In this document: in pieces, positions 33,014 to 41,597 of the stretch | Layout of the letters: the number at the start of each line of letters is the position of its first letter | How positions within the stretch are numbered: position 1 is the first letter of the stretch | Source: Povalibacter uvarum | GTDB taxonomy: Bacteria > Pseudomonadota > Gammaproteobacteria > Steroidobacterales > Steroidobacteraceae | DNA length: 64,000 nt | Assembly (NCBI RefSeq): GCF_014202975.1 | Contig: NZ_JACHHZ010000002.1 | Location: 744,001 to 808,000, forward strand | Reading direction: 5' to 3' | Position numbers and translations under genes: made by a program | Notes under the pieces: model-generated | Databases searched by the model: none | Told to the model about the DNA's origin: nothing | Seen by the model: the letters and a program-made list of their open reading frames with translations, nothing else

Positions 33014-34534
33014 TTACTTCACGCCGACCATGAGCTTCTTGACCGGCCTCGACAGCAGGAGGAGCACGACGCCCGCCGCACAGATGAAGATGACGAACTT
33101 CATGAACTGGCCCGGCATCGCCTGGACGTTGGTGGTTTCGAAAATCCCCGAGAGCAGGCCCGCGGACAGGTTGCCGAGCGAAGTGGCCAGGAACCACACG
33201 CCCATCATCTGGGAAACGAAGCGAGCCGGCGCGAGCTTGGTGACGTAGCTCAGGCCAACCGGGCTCAGGCACAGCTCACCGTAGGTGTGCAGCAGGTACG
33301 TGAGAATCAGCAGGTACGGCATCGCCTTGCCGCCATCCGACACGATGTTCGCGGCCCACACCATGAACACGAATCCGAGGCCGAGCATGATCAGGCCGAG
33401 GCCGAATTTCGCGGGCGCTGACGGATCGAGATTGCGCTTCGCGAGCGCCACCCAGAGCATCGAGAACGGTACGGCGAAGATCAGGATGAACATCGAGTTG
33501 AACGACTGGAACCAGGTCGTCGGGATTTCCCAGTTGCCGAGCCAGCCGATGGTGCGATCGACGTAGCGCTCGGCGAACAGGTTCAGCGATGCGCCCGTCT
33601 GTTCGAAGCCGGCCCAGAACAGCATGCAGCCGATGAACAGGAACAGGATCACGGCCATGCGCTTGCGCTCGGTCGTGTCGAGGCCCGCGAACAGGAAGAT
33701 GTAAGCGAAGTAGCCGATGGCGACCGCAAAGAGAACAAAGCCCGTGGTCTGCGCGAGGGTGAGCGGATCGATCGTGTAGACGCCGGCGACCGCGAGCAGG
33801 TAGGCGACCAGGATGACGCCGACCATCGCGCCAACGATCATCCAGCTGTGCTTGCGATTCGAGGCGCTGTGTTCGCCGTGCGCGCCAGACATCTGCATTC
33901 CGGCATTGCCAAGGTAGTGCCCGAAGACCTTGAAGAAGATCAGCCCCATGATCATGAAGACAGCGCCCGCGGCGAACGCGACGTTCCAGCCGTAGGCCAC
34001 ACCCAGCAGTCCGGTCACGATGGGACCGAGAAAGCCGCCGATGTTGATGCCCATGTAGAAGATCGTGAAGCCGGCATCGCGGCGGCCACCGCCTTCCGGA
34101 TACAGGTCGGCCACCATTGCGCTGACGTTCGGCTTGAGCATGCCGACGCCGCAGGTGATCACGATCAACCCACCGAAGAACGTCGACGGTGTGGAGCCCA
34201 GCGCAAGCAGCGCATTGCCGATCACGATGAGGACGCCGCCGTGCCACACCGCACGCCGTGCGCCGATGAGCCGGTCGGCGATCCAGCCGCCGGGCAGGCA
34301 CAGGATGTAGGACGCGGAGATGTAGAGGCCGTAGATGGCGCTGGCGGTCTTGTCATCGAAGCCGAAACCGCCGCGCGCGGAATCGGCCAGGAACAGGATC
34401 AGCAACGCACGCATGCCGTAGTAGGTGAACCGTTCCCCCATCTCAGTGAGGAACAGTGTTGCCAGTCCGCGCGGGTGGCCGAAGATCTGCGGGCCCTGGG
34501 TGGAATCAGGCGTCGTCTGCGTCGGCTGGTTCAT
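33014..34534 (-). CDS. POT/PTR2 family proton-dependent peptide transporter
   Basis: A 506-residue major-facilitator protein with about 14 helices. The family signature EMGERFTYYGMRALL (the ExxERF motif) is at about 31-45. These transporters import di- and tripeptides with protons. It is the first gene of the POT-M2 peptidase-OPT run and very likely its promoter-proximal member. The product would take up dipeptides released by the M2 enzyme. Confidence 0.95.
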   Translation of the reverse strand: MNQPTQTTPDSTQGPQIFGHPRGLATLFLTEMGERFTYYGMRALLILFLADSARGGFGFDDKTASAIYGLYISASYILCLPGGWIADRLIGARRAVWHGGVLIVIGNALLALGSTPSTFFGGLIVITCGVGMLKPNVSAMVADLYPEGGGRRDAGFTIFYMGINIGGFLGPIVTGLLGVAYGWNVAFAAGAVFMIMGLIFFKVFGHYLGNAGMQMSGAHGEHSASNRKHSWMIVGAMVGVILVAYLLAVAGVYTIDPLTLAQTTGFVLFAVAIGYFAYIFLFAGLDTTERKRMAVILFLFIGCMLFWAGFEQTGASLNLFAERYVDRTIGWLGNWEIPTTWFQSFNSMFILIFAVPFSMLWVALAKRNLDPSAPAKFGLGLIMLGLGFVFMVWAANIVSDGGKAMPYLLILTYLLHTYGELCLSPVGLSYVTKLAPARFVSQMMGVWFLATSLGNLSAGLLSGIFETTNVQAMPGQFMKFVIFICAAGVVLLLLSRPVKKLMVGVK

Positions 34535-34821
34535 TATTGGCGAGGCTCCACGGACCCGGTTGGGACGCTCGAGCGCTGCGGCGCCGGCATCTGTTTAAGA
34601 GTTTTTGGATGTCAGCAGTGTGACAGCCGGGGGTGGAGTCTCACCGATATTCTCGGGCCGCGGCAAGGAGGCAAAGCCCGTGAACACCGCTGTCGTGCGT
34701 GTATACACGACCGATGAGAATGACCGGCCGCTCAGGTTGAGCACGTACGGGAAGAAAGCGGATTTCCCGCGGTCGGCAGGTCACTTCGAGAGGATCGCGC
34801 GGAATCGCGATCCAGCGGGAA
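34535..34821. other. Spacer upstream of the POT gene with a 12-bp palindrome
   Basis: No gene is seen in this 287-bp gap, which must hold the POT promoter on the minus strand and the end region of tatC. A perfect palindrome CGTGTATACACG lies at 34698-34709, about 165 bp from the POT start, and could be an operator. I cannot assign it to a regulator family. Confidence 0.4.
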
Positions 34822-35601
34822 TCAGCCGTTCGCTTCCTGCTCCGCACGCTGCCGGGCGAGGCGGTTCTTCAGCAGGAGGCGGGCCATCACGATGCCGCCT
34901 TCGTAGAGGATGTACATGGGCACTGCCATGAACGATTGCGACAACGCATCGGGCGGCGTGAGGAACGCGGCGACGATGAAAATGCCGAGCACGACGTAAC
35001 CGCGATTGCTCGTCATCGTTTCGATTTTCACGAGTCCGGTCGCCGCGAGCAGGACGGTGGCAATCGGAATCTCGAACGCGATGCCGAACGCGAAGAACAG
35101 CAGCAAGACGAAGTCGAGATAGTTCGACATGTCCGTCATGACTTGCACGCCGGTGGGTGCCGCGCTGGTCAGGAACGCGAACATGAGCGGGAACACGACG
35201 AAGTACGCGAACGCGACACCGGTATAAAACAGCACGATGCTCGAAACCACGAGCGGTACGGCGAAGCGCTTTTCATGCTTGTAAAGCCCGGGCGCGACGA
35301 ATGCCCACGCCTGGTAGAGGACGTAAGGCATTGCGAGGAACAGCGCTGCGAGCAGCGCGAGTTTCAGCGGTGCCATGAACGGCGCGACGATGCTCGTGGC
35401 GATCATCGAAGTGCCTTGCGGCATTTTTTCGATGAGTGGCGTCGCGACGAGCGTGAACAGTTCATCCGAGTAGAGCGCGCACGGAATGAACACGACGAAC
35501 ACCGCGATCAGCGCGCGCAGCAGGCGATCGCGCAGCTCGATCAGATGCGAGATCAGCGAGCCTTCGGCGAGCGACTCGCGCTCCTGGTCGGCGCCACTCA
35601 T
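34822..35601 (-). CDS. tatC: Sec-independent translocase TatC
   Basis: The 259-residue TatC is the core of the twin-arginine receptor complex that exports folded proteins. It has six predicted helices, the N-terminal LISHLIELRDRL motif that binds the RR signal, and FVAPGLYKHEKR in the second periplasmic loop. The start overlaps the tatB stop by ATGA (35598-35601). It is the last gene of the tatABC operon. The carboxylesterase at 39332 has a Tat-type signal and is a likely substrate. Confidence 0.97.
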   Translation of the reverse strand: MSGADQERESLAEGSLISHLIELRDRLLRALIAVFVVFIPCALYSDELFTLVATPLIEKMPQGTSMIATSIVAPFMAPLKLALLAALFLAMPYVLYQAWAFVAPGLYKHEKRFAVPLVVSSIVLFYTGVAFAYFVVFPLMFAFLTSAAPTGVQVMTDMSNYLDFVLLLFFAFGIAFEIPIATVLLAATGLVKIETMTSNRGYVVLGIFIVAAFLTPPDALSQSFMAVPMYILYEGGIVMARLLLKNRLARQRAEQEANG

Positions 35602-36047
35602 TGCACGTTTTTCGTCGTCGGCGCTTCGTCCGCGGGAGGCGCGGGCTCGATGCCGGAGACATGTTTGTCGAGATCGAGACCCGGGCCGGAATGCGCGGGC
35701 GGTGCGGGCTCAGCCGCGGATTCCGCCGTCGGACCCGGCGTGGGCTCGATGGGATCGTTATAGGGCGGAGGATTGCCCGCCGACTGCCCGTAGCTCGTAG
35801 GCGGCGTGTTCTCCGATGCCGCGGGCGTGCTGTCCGGTGCCGCCCCTGGGTTCATCGGGCGCGAACGCGAAAGTTCATCCAGCGTCACTTCCTGTTCGAG
35901 CTGCGTGCGCAGCTGACGCGCCATGGCGCGCGCACGACCGGTCCAGCGGCCGACCTTCTGCGCGAGGCCGGGGAGTTTCTCGGGGCCGAGGACCAGCAGG
36001 GCCAGGCCGAGGATCAGGACAATCTCGGTGAAGCCAACTTCGAACAT
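35598..36047 (-). CDS. tatB: Sec-independent translocase TatB
   Basis: A 149-residue protein with one N-terminal helix (about 5-22), the motif LGPEKLPGLAQKVGRW, an amphipathic helix, and a long Pro/Glu-rich soluble tail typical of TatB. With TatC it forms the signal-peptide receptor. It lies between tatA (72-bp gap) and tatC (ATGA overlap). The tail of about 70 residues is low in complexity and probably disordered. Confidence 0.95.
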   Translation of the reverse strand: MFEVGFTEIVLILGLALLVLGPEKLPGLAQKVGRWTGRARAMARQLRTQLEQEVTLDELSRSRPMNPGAAPDSTPAASENTPPTSYGQSAGNPPPYNDPIEPTPGPTAESAAEPAPPAHSGPGLDLDKHVSGIEPAPPADEAPTTKNVQ

Positions 36048-36119
36048 GGATAGCTTTCGGACTTGGGGTCCGGGACAAACCGGACGGAAGGGGCCCGACG
36101 ACAGCCAGGCCCACGACGA

Positions 36120-36350
36120 TCAGGCATTCTTGCTGCCGGACTTCGAGGCCGGCGTCGAATCGAAATCAGCATCCTTCTGGGCGGGCGCCGACAACTGCTT
36201 GTTGTCCTCTTCCTCGCCTTCGTTCATTGCCTTCTTGAAGCCTTTGACCGCACCGCCGAGGTCCGAGCCGATGCTCTTCAGACGCTTGGCGCCGAAGATG
36301 ACGAGCGCGATCGCAAGGATGATCAGCAGCTCACGAAAACCGATACCCAT
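36120..36350 (-). CDS. tatA: Sec-independent translocase TatA
   Basis: A 76-residue pore-forming subunit. One membrane helix (about 5-20), then the FG hinge in [12 protein letters not shown], the amphipathic helix with [13 protein letters not shown], and an acidic, charged tail. The order dtd-tatA-tatB-tatC on the minus strand suggests one unit, with 106 bp between dtd and tatA leaving room for a separate promoter. Confidence 0.96.
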   Translation of the reverse strand: MGIGFRELLIILAIALVIFGAKRLKSIGSDLGGAVKGFKKAMNEGEEEDNKQLSAPAQKDADFDSTPASKSGSKNA

Positions 36351-36456
36351 TGCAATTCTCCGGGTGAAAACGCCGGCGGATCATACGCCGCGCCGGCAGA
36401 CTATGAACGTGTCGTGTAGCAGACTTCACGTTCCCCGACACCTTACACCATCCACA

Positions 36457-36912
36457 TTACATCGCCGTCACGGGCTCCACGCGTAGCCAGAAGGTGACAG
36501 GGCCGTCATTGATCAGGGACACGGCCATGTCCGCGCCGAACACGCCGGTTTGGACCACAGGATGGGTATTGCGTGCCCGTGAAACGAGGTAAGCGAAAAG
36601 CCTCTGTCCCTCTTCGGGCGCCGCTGCGGGAGTGAACCCCGGCCTGGTGCCCTTGCGGGTATCGGCCGCCAGCGTGAACTGCGAAACCAGCAGCAGGCCG
36701 CCGCCCACGTCCTGGACGCTGCGATTCATCCGGCCCTCGTCGTCGGGGAAAACACGGTACGTCAGGAGCCGCTCCAGCAACCGATCCGCCTGCTCCTCTT
36801 GGTCCCCGCGCTCCACCGCGACCAGAACGAGCAACCCCCGGTCGATCTTCCCGACCACCTCGCCGGCCACCGCCACGTCGGCCCGGCTCACTCTTTGTAG
36901 GAGTCCAATCAT
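36457..36912 (-). CDS. dtd: D-aminoacyl-tRNA deacylase
   Basis: A 151-residue editing enzyme that hydrolyses D-aminoacyl-tRNAs and mischarged glycyl-tRNA-Ala. It starts [15 protein letters not shown]; the catalytic SQFTLAADT and the cross-subunit NDGPVTFWL (the G-cisPro-type motif) are present. Although the frame opens 26 codons upstream, ATG 36912 matches the family start. It lies just before tatA, an order seen in other proteobacteria. Confidence 0.95.
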   Translation of the reverse strand: MIGLLQRVSRADVAVAGEVVGKIDRGLLVLVAVERGDQEEQADRLLERLLTYRVFPDDEGRMNRSVQDVGGGLLLVSQFTLAADTRKGTRPGFTPAAAPEEGQRLFAYLVSRARNTHPVVQTGVFGADMAVSLINDGPVTFWLRVEPVTAM

Positions 36913-37355
36913 GGGCGGAGGATGGCATGTATTCGCTCGCATGCCGAGACGCTCCCCTAGTGCCAGGCAGGCGACACCTAGACCCACCAATGCTCGTGAA
37001 GAGCGTCAGAAGCGAAAGGAATTTCCCACACCTGCCTATGGATACTCGAACAATCCCAAGCAGTCGCCTGGCACCAAGGTCGGGAAGCCATTCTGGCCCG
37101 CAGCCAGTCGCCAGCTGCCCATCCGAGCCTCATAAGTGGCGGATAACAGCAAAATTTGGCGAAAAAATTAGCAGAGAGTGGCATCTTGAAGACCCACCTC
37201 CCGTCACCTCTCCCCTTATGTCCCATTCCTCCCTCGCCCATTAGGAACCGCCAACAACTCACTGAGCAGTCAAATATTCTTCGCCGCGCTGTCACCTGAT
37301 CGTCACCGGCGGGGCCGACCCTGCGCGCCAAGATCGGCCACTCGCGAGGTGCGGC
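36913..37355. other. 443-bp gap between dtd and the phosphoesterase gene
   Basis: No coding signal was seen. It contains an imperfect inverted pair around 36960-36975 and 37063-37077 (GCCAGGCAGGCGAC against GTCGCCTGGC), an AT-richer patch at about 37138-37175, and the possible Pho box at 37289-37306. Promoters for both divergent genes must lie here. Confidence 0.5.
37289..37306 (+). promoter_or_regulatory. Possible Pho box (PhoB site)
   Basis: CTGTCAC-CTGA-TCGTCAC consists of two 7-bp units spaced 11 bp apart, matching the Pho-box unit CTGTCAY at 7/7 and 5/7. It lies 49 bp before the ATG. A clear -10 is not visible downstream, which lowers confidence. A partial unit CAGTCAA at 37267-37273 is in the same 11-bp phase. 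Confidence 0.45.
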
Positions 37356-38177
37356 ATGAGCCCCAATCCGCCCAAACCGGTGTTTCAGTTCCGCAGCGTC
37401 TTCATCTCGGACGTCCATCTCGGCTTTCGCGGCTGCAGCGCGGCGTACCTGCTCGATTTCCTGCGCTCGATCGAGACCGAGAACCTCTATCTCGTCGGCG
37501 ACATCGTCGACATGTGGAGCCTGAAGAAATCCTTCTTCTGGCCGCAGGAGCACAACGACGTCATCCGCACGATTCTCGGTAAGGCAAAGCGCGGCACGCG
37601 CGTCATCTACATTCCGGGAAATCACGACAGCGTGTTCCGTGATTACGACGGAATGGTCTTCGGCAACGTGGAGATCCGGCGCGAGGCGGTGCACGAGACG
37701 GCCGACGGCCGTCGCTTCGTCGTGCTGCACGGAGACGAGTTCGACAGCGTCATCAAGGCGAGCCCGCTGCTCGAAGCAGCCGGCAATCGCGCCTACGCAT
37801 TCGTGCTCCAGCTCAATCGCCTCGTGAACTTCTTCCGTCGCCGCTTCGGCTTTCCTTACTGGTCCATCGCTGCGTATCTCAAGCACAAGGTGAAGAACGC
37901 GGTGAAGTACATCGCGAACTTCGAGCAGGCGCTGGCCGACGAAGCGAAGCGTCGCGGAGTCGACGGCATGATCTGCGGTCACATTCATCGCGCCGAGATC
38001 ACAGAGATCGATGGCGTGCTCTACTGCAACGACGGCGACTGGGTCGAGAGCTGCACCACGCTCACCGAAGACTTCAACGGTCGTCTCGCGTTGATGCGCT
38101 GGACGGAAACGCGCGAAGTCGTAGCGCATAGCGAAGTCATCGTGCCGATAGCGACCCCGCAGCCGCGCGCCGCGTGA
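37356..38177 (+). CDS. PlcP/LpxH-like metallophosphoesterase
   Basis: A 273-residue calcineurin-like phosphoesterase. The metal motifs are SDVHLG, VGDIVDMW, GNHD, LHGDEFD and GHIHR. Databases usually call such proteins UDP-2,3-diacylglucosamine diphosphatase (LpxH-like). However, the blocks RGCSAAYLLDFLR, WPQEHNDVI and KVKNAV resemble rhizobial PlcP (Sinorhizobium SMc00171), a phospholipase C used in phosphate starvation. The downstream glycosyltransferase overlaps it by 4 bp (GTGA), as in known plcP-agt pairs, and a possible Pho box precedes it. The role in lipid remodelling is inference. Confidence 0.85.
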   Translation: MSPNPPKPVFQFRSVFISDVHLGFRGCSAAYLLDFLRSIETENLYLVGDIVDMWSLKKSFFWPQEHNDVIRTILGKAKRGTRVIYIPGNHDSVFRDYDGMVFGNVEIRREAVHETADGRRFVVLHGDEFDSVIKASPLLEAAGNRAYAFVLQLNRLVNFFRRRFGFPYWSIAAYLKHKVKNAVKYIANFEQALADEAKRRGVDGMICGHIHRAEITEIDGVLYCNDGDWVESCTTLTEDFNGRLALMRWTETREVVAHSEVIVPIATPQPRAA

Positions 38178-39235
38178 AGATCGCAATCGTCACCGACGCC
38201 TGGTTTCCCCAGACCAACGGCGTCGTCAAAACGCTTTCCACGACCGCGGAACAATTGCGCGGCTTCGGTCACGACGTCTGCGTGATCGAGCCCGGTCAGT
38301 TCCGCACGTTTCCATGCCCGACGTATCCCGAAATTCGCCTGGCCTGGTTTCCGTACCGCCTGATCGATCGACTGCTTCGTGAGTTCGCTCCGGATGCGGT
38401 CCATATCGCAACCGAAGGGACATTGGGCGCGGCCGCGCGTCGGTGGTGTCGCAAGCAGCACATGCCTTTCACCACGTCGTATCACACACAGTTTCCCGAA
38501 TACATTCGCGCGCGTGCACCGATCCCGCTGGCGATCAGCTATGCGCACTTGCGTGGTTTTCACGGTGGCGCTCGTCGCACGATGGTTGCCACGCCGGCGT
38601 TGCAGCGACAGCTCGAGGCGCGCGGCTTCCGCAATCTGGTCCGCTGGACTCGCGGCGTCGATGTCGATCTCTTCCGGCCCCGACCCAAGGAATATCTCTC
38701 CCTGCCGCGGCCGATTGCCGTCTATGTCGGGCGCGTCGCCGTCGAGAAGAACATCGAAGCGTTCCTGCGCATGGAATGGAAGGGCAGCAAACTGATCGTG
38801 GGCGATGGACCCGCGCGAAAGACTCTGCAGGAGAAATATCCGAACGCGACGTTCGTCGGCTTCAAGTACGGAGAGGAACTGGCGAGTCACGTCGCCGCGT
38901 CCGACGTCTTCGTGTTCCCCAGTCGCACCGATACGTTCGGACTCGTGCTGCTCGAGGCGATGGCATGCGGAGTTCCAGTCGCGGCGTATCCCGTAACGGG
39001 CCCGATCGACGTCGTGTTGCAAGGTGAAACCGGCGTGCTCGACGACGATCTGGCGATCGCGGCCGTAGAAGCATTGACGCTCGATCCGCAGGAATGCCGC
39101 GACTACGCACTCGCGCACACCTGGGAAGCGGCGACTCAACAATTCCTCACGAATCTCGCTCCGCGACCCGCGCTAGAGTCGGTCGTCGCAGCGACGAAAC
39201 CTCTGTCACAGAACGCACAGCCAGCGCAGCGCTGA
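38174..39235 (+). CDS. GT4 family glycosyltransferase (Agt-like)
   Basis: A 353-residue GT-B glycosyltransferase with N-terminal TDAWFPQTNGVVKTLST and the C-terminal donor site FPSRTDTFGLVLLEAMACGVPVAAY, which includes the EX7E motif. It likely transfers a sugar to diacylglycerol at the membrane; Agt-type enzymes make glycolipids that replace phospholipids. The start is GTG 38174 inside the stop of the phosphoesterase gene, so translation is coupled. The acceptor is not proved; it could also be another lipid or glycan. Confidence 0.85.
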   Translation: MKIAIVTDAWFPQTNGVVKTLSTTAEQLRGFGHDVCVIEPGQFRTFPCPTYPEIRLAWFPYRLIDRLLREFAPDAVHIATEGTLGAAARRWCRKQHMPFTTSYHTQFPEYIRARAPIPLAISYAHLRGFHGGARRTMVATPALQRQLEARGFRNLVRWTRGVDVDLFRPRPKEYLSLPRPIAVYVGRVAVEKNIEAFLRMEWKGSKLIVGDGPARKTLQEKYPNATFVGFKYGEELASHVAASDVFVFPSRTDTFGLVLLEAMACGVPVAAYPVTGPIDVVLQGETGVLDDDLAIAAVEALTLDPQECRDYALAHTWEAATQQFLTNLAPRPALESVVAATKPLSQNAQPAQR

Positions 39236-39331
39236 CCCTGACGGAAGTCGGGTCGGCGACCTGACTCCCGGGCGATTGAGGCGTCGAAGCGACGTGCCGA
39301 GAACTGGCAGCACCTCACAGGGGACATCGCC

Positions 39332-40990
39332 ATGCGAAACACAATGGATCGCCGCGTCTTTCTCGGCCGCACACTCGGCGTCGCCGCGTCGTCGCTGCTG
39401 CTGCCTTCGTTCTTCCATCGAGGCGCCTTCGCTGCATCGCCTGGTGCAGTGGTCGAAACATACGCGGGCAAGATTCGCGGCAGCGTGGTCAACGGCATTC
39501 ATGTCTTCAAAGGCGTTCCGTACGGTGCCTCCACGACCGGCGCGAACCGCTTCATGCCCCCGAAGAAGCCGGCGCCTTGGACAGGCGTGAGGGACACACT
39601 CGAGTACGGATTCAGCTCGCCGCAACGCGACCCGGACCAGAAGCAGGGCGGTGCGCTGGCCGGTGCAGGCGCATTGATCGGCGACCTTAGCGGTCTGCCC
39701 GAGAGCGAAGACTGCCTCGTACTGAACATCTGGACGCCTGCCGTGAACGCTGGCGGCAAACGCCCCGTCATGTTCTGGTGTCACGGCGGCGGTTTCACCA
39801 GCGGCTCCGGATCGTCTCCCGGCTATGACGGAACGAATCTGTGCCTGCGCGGCGATGTGGTCGTCGTCGGCATCAATCATCGTCTCAACGCCGTGGGCTT
39901 CACGCACCTGGGCGATGTTGCCGGCGCCGAGTTCGCCCAGTCGGGCAACGTCGGCATGCTCGACATCGTTCACGCATTGCAATGGGTCAAGGAGAACATC
40001 GCGCAGTTCGGCGGCGATCCGGACACGGTGATGGCGTTCGGTGAATCAGGCGGCGGCCGCAAGGTGTCGATGCTGCAGGCAATGCCGGCAGCACAGGGTC
40101 TGTATCACCGCGCGATCATCCAGAGCGGGCCGGGCATCCGCATGATGACGCGCGAGAATGCTAACAGGACGACAGAGCTGCTGCTGGCGGAGCTCAGTAT
40201 CCAGAAGGCGAAGGCGCGTGAGCTGCAGGGCGTGCCGATCGACGTCCTCATGCGCGCATATCACAAGGTTTCGCGCGATCCGCAGGCGATGGCTGCATCG
40301 GCGACGGGATTCTTTGCGCCCTTCGTGGACGGTGACGTCCTGCCCGCGCATCCGTTCGATCCGGTCGCACCTGCGATGTCCGCGGATATTCCATTGATGA
40401 TCGGCTCGAATGCGACCGAAGCGACGCTGTTCCATGCCGGCGATCCAACCGCGTTCAATCTGGATGAAGCGGGGATGAAGCAGCGAGTGCAGCGACTACT
40501 GCGTGACAAGGCCGACGATGTGATCGCGGCGTACAAGGTGGCGAATCCGGGGGCGACGCCCTCGGATCTGTTCTTCCTCATCGAAACTGACCAGCGCTAC
40601 GGAGTGCCGACGAAGGTGCTCGCTTCACGCAAAGCCGCGCTCAAACGGGGTCCGTGCTACGTGTATCGGTTCGACAAGACAACACCGGTCGCGGGCGGAA
40701 AGCTCAAGACGCCTCACGCGCTGGAAATTTCGTACGCGTTCGACAACACCACCAGCTCGGCACGGTTCACTGGAGGCGGTGCGGATGCGAAAGCACTTGC
40801 AGACAAGATGAGCGATGCGTGGATCGCGTTCGCCCGGACCGGCAATCCTAATGTGGCGAAGCTGCCTAGCTGGCCGGCCTATGACGCGGCGGAGCGGGCT
40901 ACGATGCTTTTCAACGACGAGAGCAGGGTGGTGAAGGATCCGGGGAAGGAAACGCGCCTGGTGATGGAGAAGGCATTGGGGCTGGCGTGA
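39332..40990 (+). CDS. Carboxylesterase, type B, Tat signal
   Basis: A 552-residue alpha/beta-hydrolase. The N-terminus DRRVFLGRTLG followed by a hydrophobic run and AFAA (about 7-35) is a twin-arginine signal, so it should be exported folded. The nucleophile Ser239 is in FGESGGG (GESAG is commoner), the oxyanion loop is HGGGFTSGSG, and the usual N-terminal block GIHVFKGVPYG is present. The substrate is unknown; para-nitrobenzyl esterase-like activity is typical. ATG 39332 has AGGGGA upstream. It is 96 bp after the glycosyltransferase gene. Confidence 0.9.
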   Translation: MRNTMDRRVFLGRTLGVAASSLLLPSFFHRGAFAASPGAVVETYAGKIRGSVVNGIHVFKGVPYGASTTGANRFMPPKKPAPWTGVRDTLEYGFSSPQRDPDQKQGGALAGAGALIGDLSGLPESEDCLVLNIWTPAVNAGGKRPVMFWCHGGGFTSGSGSSPGYDGTNLCLRGDVVVVGINHRLNAVGFTHLGDVAGAEFAQSGNVGMLDIVHALQWVKENIAQFGGDPDTVMAFGESGGGRKVSMLQAMPAAQGLYHRAIIQSGPGIRMMTRENANRTTELLLAELSIQKAKARELQGVPIDVLMRAYHKVSRDPQAMAASATGFFAPFVDGDVLPAHPFDPVAPAMSADIPLMIGSNATEATLFHAGDPTAFNLDEAGMKQRVQRLLRDKADDVIAAYKVANPGATPSDLFFLIETDQRYGVPTKVLASRKAALKRGPCYVYRFDKTTPVAGGKLKTPHALEISYAFDNTTSSARFTGGGADAKALADKMSDAWIAFARTGNPNVAKLPSWPAYDAAERATMLFNDESRVVKDPGKETRLVMEKALGLA

Positions 40991-41001
40991 TGCGGCTTGC
41001 C

Positions 41002-41067
41002 GTCATTCCCGCGTAGGCGGGAATCCATCTTGATAAAGGCTTGGATTCCCGCGTTCGCGGGAATGAC
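41002..41067. repeat. Paired REP-like element, copy 2
   Basis: GTCATTCCCGCG...GCGGGAATCCA faces TTGGATTCCCGCG...GGGAATGAC. Almost the same as 24506-24572, and again between two convergent genes (esterase and TPR lipoprotein). Confidence 0.88.
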
Positions 41068-41072
41068 AGACT

Positions 41073-41597
41073 TCAGCGAAGCTGTTCCGCCCTCATCTGC
41101 GCGTCCCGCGCTTCGGTGTTCTTTCCTCTCGCCCGATACGACTCCGCGATGAGGCTCCATGCAGACGATTGCGCGCGCGGCGCATTCGCCGCCATCGACA
41201 ATGCCTTGCGGCCCATGTTCTCCGCCTGGACGTAGTTGCCTTCGGCCTGACGCACTTTGCCGAGCTCGATCCACAACAGCGAGTTGTCGGGTTCGATGCG
41301 AAGCGCGCGCTCGATCGATGACGCCGCGACGGCGAAATTCTTCGATGCCAGCTGTGTCTGCGCCTGGCCGACGAGCGCACGCGACGCGGGGCTGAGCACC
41401 GGCTCGCGGACGACCGGGCCAGGCAATGGTTGCGGCTCTTCAATCGTAGGCGGCGTCGGAGCCGGCTGAGTTTCAACCGTGGGCGGCGCCTGCGTGGGCG
41501 GTACCGTCGTCGAAGGCGTCGTGGGTTGATAAGGCTTCGGCACTGCGCATGCGCCGAGCATCAGCGCCAGGACACCCGCGATTACAATTCTGTTCAT
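41073..41597 (-). CDS. TPR-containing lipoprotein
   Basis: A 174-residue protein with a signal peptide and lipobox LMLGAC (Cys17), a Pro/Thr-rich linker to about residue 75, and about two TPR repeats (LVGQAQTQLASKNFAVAASS; LGKVRQAEGNYVQAENMGRK). It starts in the stop codon of mrcB (TGATG), so it is translated with the bifunctional PBP. It could be a PBP partner comparable to LpoB or CpoB in placement, but there is no sequence evidence for that and the role is inference. Confidence 0.85.
   Translation of the reverse strand: MNRIVIAGVLALMLGACAVPKPYQPTTPSTTVPPTQAPPTVETQPAPTPPTIEEPQPLPGPVVREPVLSPASRALVGQAQTQLASKNFAVAASSIERALRIEPDNSLLWIELGKVRQAEGNYVQAENMGRKALSMAANAPRAQSSAWSLIAESYRARGKNTEARDAQMRAEQLR

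Noticed and set aside
34605-34931. 108-codon frame upstream of tatC
   Set aside because: It overlaps the end of tatC, has no ribosome site or known motif, and is best read as a chance frame.
37356-38177. Firm assignment as LpxH
   Set aside because: The motifs fit both LpxH-like and PlcP proteins; the coupled glycosyltransferase and the possible Pho box favour PlcP, so neither name is given as a symbol.
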